From: a virus
DNA length: 44,164 nucleotides
Direction: 5' to 3' (one strand)
IMG/VR virus record: IMGVR_UViG_3300031957_000056
Location: 1 to 44,164 of that record
The notes beneath the pieces were generated by a model. The model was not told where the DNA came from. It searched no databases and worked only from the letters and a program-made list of their open reading frames with translations. A program made the translations under genes and the position numbers. Within the stretch, counting starts at the first letter, position 1. Each line of letters starts with the position of its first letter. This document shows positions 15,899 through 24,890 of this stretch, in pieces.

Positions 15899-16752
15899 GT
15901 TTTACATACACGCAGTTAAAGACAGCTATAGAAGACTACACTGAAAATAACGAAACGTCTTTTCTTACAAATCTTCCTTTGTTTATCCGTCTTACTGAGG
16001 AGCGTATTCTAAAGAACGTGCAACTTAATCTTTTTAAGAAAAACGTGTCTGGGTCTATGACATCTTCTAATCAGTATTTAGCAATGCCTTCTGACTTTCT
16101 AGCACCGTTTTCATTGTCGTTTACCAACAGTAGTAGCAACACTACCTTTGTAGAATACAAGGACACGGACTTTGTTCAAACGTATACTCCTAACGTAGCT
16201 ACGACTGGAGCTCCCAGATACTATGCGGCTTATGACTTAGATAACTTCATCTTAGGACCTACGCCAAACAGCAGTTATGTTACAGAACTCCATTATTTTT
16301 ATAGACCTCAGAGTCTAACACAAAGCACATACACTTTGACGTTAACAAGTGTGACCGGAACATTTACTGCCAGTGACACAATTACGGGTGGAACAAGTGG
16401 TGAAAGCAGTGACGTAGATTCTGTTCCAAGTTCAACGTCTATAGTTGTGGTTATACCAAGCAGTAACTACACCGTGGGCGAAACGGTAACCGCCAGCCCA
16501 AGTGGGGCAACGGGAGTGGTTTCGGCAATTGGGGCGGACACTACACTGACTTGGCTAAGTGAGAATGCCGAGATGGCATTACTCTTTGGTAGTTTAAGTG
16601 AGGCATACTTGTATATGAAGGGTGATCCTCAGATGATGCAGATGTACTCTCAGAGGTTTGCTGAATCAGTTGGTCGTTTAAAGAATCTAGGCGAAGCTCA
16701 AGAGGTTACGGATCAGTATCGCACTGGACAGATTATTCGTAAAAAGACGTAA
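15895..16752 (+). CDS. Tail adaptor, T7 gp11-like, with inserted beta domain
   Basis: A 285-residue protein with the standard adaptor frame: helical N-terminus (LPLFIRLTEERILKNVQLNL), the motif NQYLAMPSDFLAPFSLSF, GAPRYYAAYDLDNFILGPTP, and the C-terminal SENAEMALLFGSLSEAYLYM. Between about residues 143 and 215 lies a Thr/Ser/Val-rich insert (for example SVTGTFTASDTITGGTSG) absent from the minimal form I know. It is expected to form a ring below the portal. A good AGGAG precedes the following gene. Confidence 0.85.
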   Translation: MSFTYTQLKTAIEDYTENNETSFLTNLPLFIRLTEERILKNVQLNLFKKNVSGSMTSSNQYLAMPSDFLAPFSLSFTNSSSNTTFVEYKDTDFVQTYTPNVATTGAPRYYAAYDLDNFILGPTPNSSYVTELHYFYRPQSLTQSTYTLTLTSVTGTFTASDTITGGTSGESSDVDSVPSSTSIVVVIPSSNYTVGETVTASPSGATGVVSAIGADTTLTWLSENAEMALLFGSLSEAYLYMKGDPQMMQMYSQRFAESVGRLKNLGEAQEVTDQYRTGQIIRKKT

Positions 16753-16764
16753 GGAGATTAACGT

Positions 16765-17064
16765 ATGAACAACATGTCTTTTCCGGTCACAATGTCTAAT
16801 GACTTCAAGGTTGAAGTTGCTACGACCAATGGCCGAGGGTCTACGCCCGAAGAAGTTGCTCAACGCTGTGTGAATAAAATAGTTGGGATTTCTGAAAATG
16901 CACCTCCTGCAATTCGGGACCAGGCTAGAGAGTACCGGAACGCCTTGGAGAAGACTATCGCAATATATATGCGACAGGCTATCCAAAGCGATAGAACTAC
17001 GGTATATAATGCAATTAAAGATGCTGGTCAGCTAGAGTTGGCCGAATATATAAGGAAAATGTAA
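16765..17064 (+). CDS. Small conserved tail-region protein
   Basis: A 99-residue protein with a beta-rich start (FPVTMSNDFKVEVATTNGRG) and a helical rest (APPAIRDQAREYRNALEKTI). The position right after the gp11-like gene and its compact size are typical of this module in marine podoviruses. Function unknown, perhaps a tail or assembly factor. AAGGAGA is 8-9 bases upstream of the ATG. Its stop abuts the next ATG (TAAATG). Confidence 0.7.
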   Translation: MNNMSFPVTMSNDFKVEVATTNGRGSTPEEVAQRCVNKIVGISENAPPAIRDQAREYRNALEKTIAIYMRQAIQSDRTTVYNAIKDAGQLELAEYIRKM

Positions 17065-17502
17065 ATGGCTTTTAGTGGCAACTTCTTATGTACCTCGTTC
17101 AAAGTAGAACTGATGAAGGGGGTTCACAACTTCACCTCAAGTGGTGGCAACACGTTTAACATCGCACTGTATGACAACAGTGCTAGTTTTACTGCGGCAA
17201 CTACTGCATACACCTCGAGCAACGAGATCAGTGGTACTAACTACACTGCGAAGGGTCAGGCGTTAAACCCTGTAACTCCTGTGGCAAGCAGCACTACCGC
17301 TCTTGTAGACTTTGCGGATGAGGTGTTTTCAAACGTAACGATTTCATCAGTTCGAGGAGCGTTGATCTTTAACGACTCTGCCTCTGGTGATCCTTCGGTT
17401 TGCGTGTTGGATTTTGGCGCTGACAAAGCAGCCAGTTCTGGGGACTTTACGATTGTCTTTCCAACAGCGGATGCGTCTAACGCTATTATCCGGATAGCCT
17501 AA
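17065..17502 (+). CDS. Putative tail or virion surface protein
   Basis: A 145-residue, Ser/Thr/Asn/Ala-rich beta protein with the motif CTSFKVELMKGVHNFTSSGG, then NTFNIALYDNSASF and a jelly-roll-like end (SGDFTIVFPTADASNAIIRI). Proteins of this kind are frequent in marine phage tail modules. The next gene overlaps it by one base (TAATG), so the two are likely a functional pair. No enzyme motif is visible. Confidence 0.7.
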   Translation: MAFSGNFLCTSFKVELMKGVHNFTSSGGNTFNIALYDNSASFTAATTAYTSSNEISGTNYTAKGQALNPVTPVASSTTALVDFADEVFSNVTISSVRGALIFNDSASGDPSVCVLDFGADKAASSGDFTIVFPTADASNAIIRIA

Positions 17503-18191
17503 TGTCTGACGCCATCGTTGCACTTCATGGGTGGAATAGCTCTACCAGAGGGTGGAACGAAGGCGCGTGGAACTCAGAGGTTGCGCTTCCTGGCGCTGCT
17601 GGATCTGTGGGTGCAACCACAGTTACTGCTGATTCAAACCTTTCGGTTACGGGAGTTGCAGGAACCAGCGCAATTGGATCTGTGTCAGTTACTGCTGATT
17701 CAAACCTTTCGGTTACGGGAGTTGCGGGCACAAGTGCAGTTGGTTCAACCACAGTTACTGCTGATTCAAACCTTTCGGTTACGGGAGTTGCGGGCACATC
17801 GGCTTTAGGAAGTTTCTTTACCACCAATACGATGGTAACGATGACAGCTTCGATCAACAGTGTAACCGTAACGGGTGCGGCCGACATATCGGTTACGGGA
17901 GTTGCAGGAACAGGCTCTGTCGGATCAGTTACGGCATCTGCTGATTCAAACATATCGGTTACGGGAGTTGCGGGCACTGGTTCCGTTGGCTCCGTTACTA
18001 TCACAGGTGCAGGCAACATATCGGTTACGGGCGTTGCGGGCACTGGAGAAATCGGTGAATTGCAACAACCATGGGGATTGATTATACCATCGCAAACACC
18101 AAACTTTTCGGGGGTAACGCCCTCGCAAACACCAAACTTTTCGGGGGTAACGCCCTCGCAAACACCGTCTTGGACGGACATTGCAGCATAG
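17502..18191 (+). CDS. VTGVAG-repeat virion protein
   Basis: A 229-residue protein built almost wholly of repeats. After a short head (VALHGWNSSTRGWNEGAWNS) come 22-residue units of the form TSAIGSVSVTADSNLSVTGV followed by AG, then degenerate units. It ends with two copies of PSQTPNFSGVT and a final PSQTPSWTDIAA. Such beta-solenoid-like proteins occur beside tail fibre genes in marine phages and are plausible adhesins or fibre spacers. A long antisense frame here is a by-product of the repeats. Confidence 0.8.
   Translation: MSDAIVALHGWNSSTRGWNEGAWNSEVALPGAAGSVGATTVTADSNLSVTGVAGTSAIGSVSVTADSNLSVTGVAGTSAVGSTTVTADSNLSVTGVAGTSALGSFFTTNTMVTMTASINSVTVTGAADISVTGVAGTGSVGSVTASADSNISVTGVAGTGSVGSVTITGAGNISVTGVAGTGEIGELQQPWGLIIPSQTPNFSGVTPSQTPNFSGVTPSQTPSWTDIAA
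17625..17822 (+). repeat. Three tandem 66-bp coding repeats
   Basis: Near-identical units start at 17625, 17691 and 17757 with ACTGCTGATTCAAACC, an exact 66-base period encoding 22 residues. A shorter, diverged part of the same unit continues to about 18050. Confidence 0.9.
18087..18167 (+). repeat. 33-bp coding repeat, two full copies and a partial
   Basis: Copies at 18087 and 18120 differ in only two bases and are followed by a 15-base partial at 18153. The unit encodes PSQTPNFSGVT. The identity suggests recent duplication, giving a variable-length C-terminal linker. Confidence 0.92.
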
Positions 18192-18200
18192 GATAGAAAA

Positions 18201-21200
18201 ATGGCTAGTACATATGTAAATGACTTACGGTTAGAGGAAATTGGTTCCGGCGAACAGTCAGGAACCTGGGGTGATACCACTAACACAAACTTAGAACTCA
18301 TTGCGGAGGCGTTTTCTTTTGGCACAGAAGCCATAACAACAAACGCTGACACGCACACAACTACAATTGCGGATGGGGCAACGGACCCTGGACGCTCGAT
18401 GTTCTTGAAATACACAGGAACTTTGGACTCTGCTTGTACAATTACAATAGGGCCGAACACGGTCAGCAAGTTGTGGTTTATTGAGAACGGAACTTCTGGT
18501 TCCCAGAACATTATTATATCTCAAGGGTCTGGGGCTAACGTCACAATTCCAGCGGGACAAACCAAGGCAGTTTACTCGAACGGTGGTGGTTCTGGCGCGG
18601 CTATGGTTGATGCGTTTGCTACGCTTAACGTGGTGGACTTGTTGGTTGATGACGATCTGACTGTTACGGATGATGTAGCAATTGGTGGCGCGTTGGCCGT
18701 GACGGGTGATTATTCTTCCACAACTTCTGGTACATCCAACCTACGCCTTGGCGTCAACGCAGGTAACTCAATAGCCTCTGGCGGTAACTACAACGTGGTT
18801 GTGGGCGATGAGGCAGGTACTGCGATTAGTACTGGAGATGCTAATACAGCAATAGGTTATGCTGCTTTAGATGCTTTAGATACAGGTATTAATAATACTA
18901 CGGTTGGATGGTCTTCTGGTGGTGCTTTAACACAAGGAACTAGAAATACTGCTATTGGATACGCCTCGTTAGATGCTGATACATTAGGCAGCAGGTCAAC
19001 TGCATTAGGTTATTCCGCTTTAGGTGTTCAAAACTTCACTACTGCAACAGATAGTTACAATGTGGCAGTAGGGCATGAGGCAGGAGCAGCAGTCACAACT
19101 GGCATAAAAAACTCCATCCTTGGTGGCCTTGCAGGCGACGCACTAACTGATGCTGACTTTAATATTGCTGTTGGGTTTGCGGCTTTATCCTCAGATACTT
19201 TGGGTAGTAAGTCTGTAGCTATAGGTGAAAGTGCATTAGGCTCACAAAACTTCACTACAGCTACAGATACCTTTAATACGGCTGTTGGTCATAGAGCAGG
19301 ATCAGCAGTCACCACGGGCGATTCAAACACGCTTATTGGTGCTTTAGCAGGTGATGCATTAACTGTTGGAAATAGTAATGTTGCTATGGGTTTAAATTCA
19401 CTAGGCTCCGACACAAAAGGTGACAGAAGCGTAGCTATCGGTATGGCAGCTTTAACTGCACAAAACTTTACGACAACTACAGATACTTACAATACTGCCG
19501 TTGGTTATACAGCAGGAGCAGCAATCACCACAGGCGTAGAAAACACCCTCATCGGTGGACTTGCAGGTGACGCACTTCTGACAGGTAATTATAATACAGC
19601 AGTTGGTAAAAGTGCGGGAGGTGCGCTAACGACTGGTATTGAAAATGTTTTTGTTGGCGTTATAGCAGGTGATGCCTTAACTGACGCAGATTACAACGTA
19701 GCGATGGGTAGCAATTCCCTAACTACTGATACACTAGGTAGTAAATCAACTGCTATTGGTGCGTACACTTTAGCTACACAAAACTTTACGACTGCAACAG
19801 AAACTTGGAATGTAGCCGTTGGTTATAACGCAGGTAATGACATCACAACTGGCAGGTCTAACACCCTAATAGGCAGTCTAGCAGGTGATGCACTTACGGA
19901 TGCAGATTATAATGTTGCTATTGGAACAGATGCTTTAACTGCTGACACATTAGGTAGTAACTCTGTAGCAGTTGGAGTTGGTGCTTTATACTCTCAAAAC
20001 TTCACTACTGCTACAGATACTTACAACGTAGCCGTTGGACGTTCAGCAGGAGGAGCAATCACCACTGGCATAAGCAATACCATTGTCGGTGGCCTTACAG
20101 GAGATGCACTCACCGATGCAGATTATAATGTGGCAATCGGTTTAGGTTCTTTAGGTGCAGATACAAAAGGTAATAAATCAGTTGCGGTAGGAACTGCTTG
20201 TTTGCAAGCTCAAAACTTTACCACATCTACTGATACTCTTAATACAGCCATAGGACATAATGCAGGTAATGATGTCACCACAGGCATACACAACACCCTC
20301 ATAGGTGGGCTAGCAGGGGATGCATTAACAGATGCTGATTACAACGTAGCTGTAGGAAAAGACGCATTAGGTGCGGATACTTTAGGTTCAAGGTCCGTTG
20401 CAATAGGTCGTATGGCTTTAGGTAATCAAAACTTTACAACCGCTACAAATAGTTACAATACAGCCGTAGGCTATGGCGCAGGTATTCAAGTAACCACGGG
20501 CACACTCAACGTCCTCATTGGTGGTGATGCAGGTGACGCTCTTACAGACGCAGATAAGAATACTGCTGTAGGTTATAGTGCCTTGAGCAGTGATACGATG
20601 GGTTCTCAATCAACGGCTGTAGGATACCAAGCTTTATTTTCACAAAACTACACTACGGCAACGAATACTCGTAATACAGCGGTAGGTTATAACGCAGGTA
20701 GTGAAGTCACCACAGGTACAGATAACACCTTAATTGGACATGAAACAGGAAATGCTCTTACAACAGGATACCACAACACGGCTCTCGGACATGATGCTTT
20801 AGGTGCTACTGATGATGGTATAAATAACGTAGCTATCGGTATGGAAGCTATGGCAAGCGGTAATGCAGGGTCAAACAACACCGTAGTAGGAAAAGGTGCT
20901 GGCGCACTTATGACGGGAGCTAACAATGTTGCGTTGGGGGATCGTGCGCTTGAAAAAGCCACAAGTCCAACCATAAACATTGCTATAGGATCTGGTGCAG
21001 CAAAAGAGGTAACAACGGGCATCGCTAATATAGTAATAGGTTACTTAGCAGGTAATCATGGAGTAAATCTTCAAACGGGTAGATATAATACAGTGATTGG
21101 TCATTACGCAGATGTTGCTGCTACTGACACAGACGCTGCAAATGTTATTGGATATAATGTTATTGGGGATGGTGGATATACAACGCTTGGAGAAAGTACT

Positions 21201-21596
21201 GATGACATTAGGGCAGCACACGGTAACGTAACATGGGCAACTGTATCAGACCAAAGATACAAAAAAGACATTGTAGATTCTACAGCGGGTTTGTCATTTA
21301 TTAAAGCTTTAAAGCCACGAACATTTAAGTATAAAAACCTTGGTGAACTACCAGAAACATTTAGAGCTTATAAGGCTGACTCAACAGATGTCTTTAAAAA
21401 CTCTAATACAAACCACGGATTTATAGCACAAGAAGTAAAGACAGCCATAGATGCAGATAGTGGTATTAAAGATGGCTTTAAACTTTGGGATGAAAGACCA
21501 GATGGTTCACAGGAAGTTGCGGAAGCTGCGCTCATACCAATCTTAGTCAAAGCAATACAAGAGCTAGAAGCTCGTGTTGCAGAGCTAGAAGGTTAA
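18201..21596 (+). CDS. Tail fibre with head-like repeats and S74 auto-cleaving chaperone
   Basis: A 1131-residue fibre for receptor binding. The N-terminus (about 1-190) starts YVNDLRLEEIGSGEQSGTWG, a marine-phage virion-attachment motif. Residues about 200-980 consist of units such as YNTAVGYNAG, TTGIENTLIGGLAGDAL and SVAIG, a pattern close to the trimeric left-handed coil repeats of YadA-like adhesins. The C-terminus from residue 1015 (VSDQRYKKDI) is an intramolecular chaperone of peptidase family S74, with Ser1016 and Lys1021 as the likely dyad; it should cut itself off after assembly. It ends in a coiled coil (AIQELEARVAELEG). GGTTAAACATGG marks the next start. Confidence 0.92.
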   Translation: MASTYVNDLRLEEIGSGEQSGTWGDTTNTNLELIAEAFSFGTEAITTNADTHTTTIADGATDPGRSMFLKYTGTLDSACTITIGPNTVSKLWFIENGTSGSQNIIISQGSGANVTIPAGQTKAVYSNGGGSGAAMVDAFATLNVVDLLVDDDLTVTDDVAIGGALAVTGDYSSTTSGTSNLRLGVNAGNSIASGGNYNVVVGDEAGTAISTGDANTAIGYAALDALDTGINNTTVGWSSGGALTQGTRNTAIGYASLDADTLGSRSTALGYSALGVQNFTTATDSYNVAVGHEAGAAVTTGIKNSILGGLAGDALTDADFNIAVGFAALSSDTLGSKSVAIGESALGSQNFTTATDTFNTAVGHRAGSAVTTGDSNTLIGALAGDALTVGNSNVAMGLNSLGSDTKGDRSVAIGMAALTAQNFTTTTDTYNTAVGYTAGAAITTGVENTLIGGLAGDALLTGNYNTAVGKSAGGALTTGIENVFVGVIAGDALTDADYNVAMGSNSLTTDTLGSKSTAIGAYTLATQNFTTATETWNVAVGYNAGNDITTGRSNTLIGSLAGDALTDADYNVAIGTDALTADTLGSNSVAVGVGALYSQNFTTATDTYNVAVGRSAGGAITTGISNTIVGGLTGDALTDADYNVAIGLGSLGADTKGNKSVAVGTACLQAQNFTTSTDTLNTAIGHNAGNDVTTGIHNTLIGGLAGDALTDADYNVAVGKDALGADTLGSRSVAIGRMALGNQNFTTATNSYNTAVGYGAGIQVTTGTLNVLIGGDAGDALTDADKNTAVGYSALSSDTMGSQSTAVGYQALFSQNYTTATNTRNTAVGYNAGSEVTTGTDNTLIGHETGNALTTGYHNTALGHDALGATDDGINNVAIGMEAMASGNAGSNNTVVGKGAGALMTGANNVALGDRALEKATSPTINIAIGSGAAKEVTTGIANIVIGYLAGNHGVNLQTGRYNTVIGHYADVAATDTDAANVIGYNVIGDGGYTTLGESTDDIRAAHGNVTWATVSDQRYKKDIVDSTAGLSFIKALKPRTFKYKNLGELPETFRAYKADSTDVFKNSNTNHGFIAQEVKTAIDADSGIKDGFKLWDERPDGSQEVAEAALIPILVKAIQELEARVAELEG
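19029..20858 (+). repeat. 216-bp tandem coding repeat, nine anchors
   Basis: The anchor CAAAACTTYACNAC (QNFTT) begins at 19029, 19245, 19461, 19779, 19995, 20211, 20427 and 20643. Every interval is exactly 216 bases (72 residues), except one of 318 (216 plus 102, an extra 34-residue sub-unit). The repeat ends near 20858. Units differ at many silent positions. Confidence 0.93.
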
Positions 21597-21598
21597 AC

Positions 21599-22240
21599 AT
21601 GGACCTAATACAAAGAAACTTTCCTAACGTAGGGGTTGTCGAGGGGCAACTACCAGAAGACGTTGTGGACAACATATGGAAAGTTGTGAACGAAGCAAGA
21701 GAAGAGCCAGAGGACATGAAGCCTGAACTTGCAGGTAACATTAGTACGTCTATCAGGCTGGATGGTGACTCACCCCTGCTCAAGGAGTTTGTGACTGAGC
21801 TACTGCCCTCGTTTATTCAAAGCCACATTGAGGCGTATGGCGCACCTTGGCGTGAAACTATGCGTGAGGGTGAAGGTTGGAACTTGGAAAGTCTCTGGGT
21901 TAACTTCCAGAAGCAGCATGAGTTTAACCCACCACATGACCACAGTGGCGTGTACAGCTTTGTGATATGGATGCAGATACCTACGTCCTATGCAGAGCAG
22001 AAGAAACTTCCTATTTGTGCCAACTCAAATGCAGATAACCACATATCTAACTTTGCATTTAGCTACACAAATACGTTGGGCAGGGTGTCAACCTTTGCCT
22101 ACAACATGGAGAAAGAGGCAGAAGGTTACATGGTTATGTTTCCCTCAACTATGCTTCATCAGGTTTTCCCGTTTTACGACAATGACGGGGAAAGAATATC
22201 AATCTCAGGCAATATTAACATTGCAAACCTAGAAGGATAA
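21599..22240 (+). CDS. Putative 2OG-Fe(II) oxygenase-like protein
   Basis: A 213-residue protein resembling phage 2-oxoglutarate/Fe(II) dioxygenases. It has an N-terminal segment with a conserved acidic start, then WNLESLWVNFQKQHEFNPPH, HDHSGVYSFVIWMQIP (113-128), and a C-terminal YMVMFPSTMLHQVFPFYDND, then GERISISGNI. His113, His187 and Arg199 are at places expected for iron and 2OG binding, but the usual HxD is HDH here, so the second ligand is unclear. Substrate is unknown; similar proteins sit beside tail fibre genes in marine phages and may modify virion or host surface. Confidence 0.72.
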   Translation: MDLIQRNFPNVGVVEGQLPEDVVDNIWKVVNEAREEPEDMKPELAGNISTSIRLDGDSPLLKEFVTELLPSFIQSHIEAYGAPWRETMREGEGWNLESLWVNFQKQHEFNPPHDHSGVYSFVIWMQIPTSYAEQKKLPICANSNADNHISNFAFSYTNTLGRVSTFAYNMEKEAEGYMVMFPSTMLHQVFPFYDNDGERISISGNINIANLEG

Positions 22241-22245
22241 ATACA

Positions 22246-22515
22246 ATGGCAAGAGAAGCAGATCAAATCGCACAGGACCACTCAGCAATGCTGGGCAGTG
22301 TGTCAGTAATCAACAGCGTTATCGCTACACATAATAAAGGTAGTGACGCAACGGATGCAGACTTCGGACATGACATGACGCATGACGAAAAGAAAGAACG
22401 TGTAGCTCGTAGCAATGGCTATCTCGTTCACATGAAGGCACTTGATGATTGGGGCAGTGAAAGTTTTACAGAAATAGACAAAGCTATTACTGCCGCTAAT
22501 ACATTTGTAGGATAA
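22246..22515 (+). CDS. Small hypothetical helical protein
   Basis: An 89-residue acidic protein, soluble, with a helical core (DQIAQDHSAMLGSVSVINSV) and a second helical segment (KERVARSNGYLVHMKALDDW). I have seen this kind of protein following tail-fibre or 2OG oxygenase genes of marine phages; function unknown. It could be a fibre-assembly helper by position. Confidence 0.65.
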   Translation: MAREADQIAQDHSAMLGSVSVINSVIATHNKGSDATDADFGHDMTHDEKKERVARSNGYLVHMKALDDWGSESFTEIDKAITAANTFVG

Positions 22516-22537
22516 ATTTAATTGAAAGGAGATCACG

Positions 22538-22765
22538 ATGGCTAAAAAAAACACAAACACCGTCACGATCAATGGCACTGAACATAACTACGATGATTTA
22601 AACGACACTCAAAAAGTATTCTTGAGTGACGTTGTTGACTTGGAAAGAAAGATTGCATCGGCACAAGCTCACTTGCGTCAGGTGCAGATAGGTCATCAAG
22701 CGTGTTTAAGTATGCTGACAACATCGTTAGCGTCTGATACAGAGGAAGCAGACGTTGTAAACTAA
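22538..22765 (+). CDS. Small protein of the DUF6447-like type
   Basis: A 75-residue protein starting with a beta-hairpin, NTVTINGTEHNYDDLNDTQK, followed by one long helix (VVDLERKIASAQAHLRQVQI). This resembles short proteins common in cyanophages and other marine phages, which I recall as DUF6447. The role is unknown; tail-fibre linked chaperone or linker is a guess. The ribosome site AAAGGAGA lies 8 bases before the ATG. Confidence 0.7.
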   Translation: MAKKNTNTVTINGTEHNYDDLNDTQKVFLSDVVDLERKIASAQAHLRQVQIGHQACLSMLTTSLASDTEEADVVN

Positions 22766-22778
22766 ACGGAGTAAGTAA

Positions 22779-24890
22779 ATGCCCCTGACTAAACTCCAAT
22801 TCAAGCCAGGTATAAACCGAGAAGTTACTTCCTACAGCAATGAAGGCGGTTGGTTTGATATGGACAAGGTCAGGTTTCGCATGGGGTTTCCTGAGAAAAT
22901 TGGCGGTTGGCTAAAAAACAACGAGAACAATTACTTGGGAACCTGCCGTGCTTTACACCCTTGGGTGGCTCTTGACGGTACGCAATACGTTGGAGTTGGC
23001 ACACATTTAAAATACTATCTCTTAGAGGGTGGTGCCTTTTATGACATCACCCCTATTCGAGCAACCACGTCAGCAGGAGATGTAACATTTCTAACTGGTG
23101 CGGACACTCTTAATGGCGCAATAACTGCTGAAGCTGAAACCATTGTTTTAAACAGTGCAACCGGCTTTCCTCCTACGGGCCGCATAAAAATAGGCAGTGA
23201 GATAATAACCTATGCTGCTATATCATCCGCTACGTTGACCGGCTGTGCTCGAGGACAAAGTGGAACTACAGCGGCGACTCACTCAGACAGTGCCGCAGTT
23301 GGTTGCACAACCGTTAAGGTAACAGATTCAAACCATGGTGCATTGGACAACGACTTTGTAACATACACCGATGCAGCGGCCCTTGGTGGCAACATCACTG
23401 CTGCCGTTTTAAACCAAGAATACCAGATAATAACGATTGTAGACGACAACACCTACTTGATTGAGGCTCGATCTGTTCAAACTATGGCCGATATCACCAC
23501 CACAAATGGCCTAGAACCGACGCTCGTGTTCTCAACCACCTCGGACAGTGGAACTGGCGGCTCGTCTACGGTAGGCGCATATCAGATTAACACGGGTCTT
23601 GACACAACAATCACCGGCAACGGGTGGAACGCTGGCTCCTGGGGCCGTGGAACATGGAACTCGGCTGCTGACCTTTCTATCGACGGGCAGACCCTACGAG
23701 TATGGAGCCATGACAACTTCGGCGAGGACTTGGTTATCAACCCAAGGGACGAAAGCGTGTATTACTGGGACAAAAGCGGGGGCACTGGTTCTCGGGCCGT
23801 GGTCCTCGGTTCTTTGTCCAACGCCCAGAGTCCACCTACCTCGGCAAAAATCGTTCTGGTGTCTGACAACGACCGGCATGTCATTGCATTCGGCTGTAAC
23901 CCAGAGGGCTCTACAACTCAGGATCCATTGCTTGTTAGGTTTAGCAGCCAGGGTGCGGCTAACGACTGGGCGGCAACGGCAACAAACACGGCGGGTGATC
24001 TAACGATTGGCTCGGGCTCTGAAATCATTGCAGCGATAGAAACAAAACAACAGGTCCTTGTATTTACTGATGTATCGCTTCACGCCATGCAGTTCTTAGG
24101 GCCACCGTTTACCTTTGGTATCAGCGTAGTGTCAGAAAACATCACGATTGCCAGTCCACTAGCGGCGGTAAACATAGAAGACACAGTCTACTGGATGGGG
24201 CGCAACGAGTTCTATGCCTATGCTGGTACGGTAAAACGTCTCCCATGTACGGTTCGAGACTATGTGTTTGACGATATAAACATCTTCCAGTTAAGCAAGA
24301 TCACCGCTGGAACCAACAGTGCGTTTGGAGAGATCTGGTGGTTTTACCCGTCTTCTTCCAGTCAAGAGAACGACCGATACGTTGTTTACAACTACATGGA
24401 GAACGTCTGGTCTTACGGAAACCTAGCTCGAACAGCTTGGTTGGACCGTGGTATCATCGATCTTCCACTGGTCGCGGCTCCTGATCACTTCTTATACAAC
24501 CACGAAACAGGGTTTGATGACGGCAGCACCACCCCGCTATCGCCGATCACAGCCTACATCGAAAGCAGTCAGATGGACATGGGAGATGGCGACGAGTTTA
24601 TCTTTATGAACCGCATGATTCCGGACTTGACGTTCAGAGATTCGACTGCGGACTCACCTTCGGCAACTATGACGTTGTCTGCTAGAAACTACCCTGGAGG
24701 TTTATACTTACAGTCACAGGCCAAAGCGGTTACACGCACGTCTACCACGCCGATTGAGCAGTGGACACAACAGGTTAACTTGCGACTGCGGGGACGAGCC
24801 TTCGCATTGAAGTTGGAAACCACGGGAGAAGGAGTTGGATGGAGGTTGGGTACGCCAAGGGTTGATATCCGAAGCGATGGACGTAGATAA
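22779..24890 (+). CDS. Tail hub or nozzle protein, P22 gp10 / T7 gp12-like
   Basis: A 703-residue protein with the N-terminal signature of podovirus tail hub proteins (LTKLQFKPGINREVTSYSNE, WFDMDKVRFRMGFPEKIGGW). An inserted module at about 111-175 (SATGFPPTGRIKIGSEIITY, then CARGQSGTTAATHSDS) follows. The rest forms beta propeller-like repeats such as GRGTWNSAADL and NVWSYGNLARTAWLDRG, ending with GVGWRLGTPRVDIRSDG. It would assemble below the gp11-like adaptor as the tail tube or nozzle. The stop overlaps the next ATG. Confidence 0.85.
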   Translation: MPLTKLQFKPGINREVTSYSNEGGWFDMDKVRFRMGFPEKIGGWLKNNENNYLGTCRALHPWVALDGTQYVGVGTHLKYYLLEGGAFYDITPIRATTSAGDVTFLTGADTLNGAITAEAETIVLNSATGFPPTGRIKIGSEIITYAAISSATLTGCARGQSGTTAATHSDSAAVGCTTVKVTDSNHGALDNDFVTYTDAAALGGNITAAVLNQEYQIITIVDDNTYLIEARSVQTMADITTTNGLEPTLVFSTTSDSGTGGSSTVGAYQINTGLDTTITGNGWNAGSWGRGTWNSAADLSIDGQTLRVWSHDNFGEDLVINPRDESVYYWDKSGGTGSRAVVLGSLSNAQSPPTSAKIVLVSDNDRHVIAFGCNPEGSTTQDPLLVRFSSQGAANDWAATATNTAGDLTIGSGSEIIAAIETKQQVLVFTDVSLHAMQFLGPPFTFGISVVSENITIASPLAAVNIEDTVYWMGRNEFYAYAGTVKRLPCTVRDYVFDDINIFQLSKITAGTNSAFGEIWWFYPSSSSQENDRYVVYNYMENVWSYGNLARTAWLDRGIIDLPLVAAPDHFLYNHETGFDDGSTTPLSPITAYIESSQMDMGDGDEFIFMNRMIPDLTFRDSTADSPSATMTLSARNYPGGLYLQSQAKAVTRTSTTPIEQWTQQVNLRLRGRAFALKLETTGEGVGWRLGTPRVDIRSDGRR

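Noticed and set aside
17525-18511. Long antisense frame of 328 codons over the repeat protein
   Set aside because: It mirrors the codon-periodic repeats of the plus-strand gene, crosses into the fibre gene, and has no ribosome site; composition is the complement of the VTGVAG repeats.
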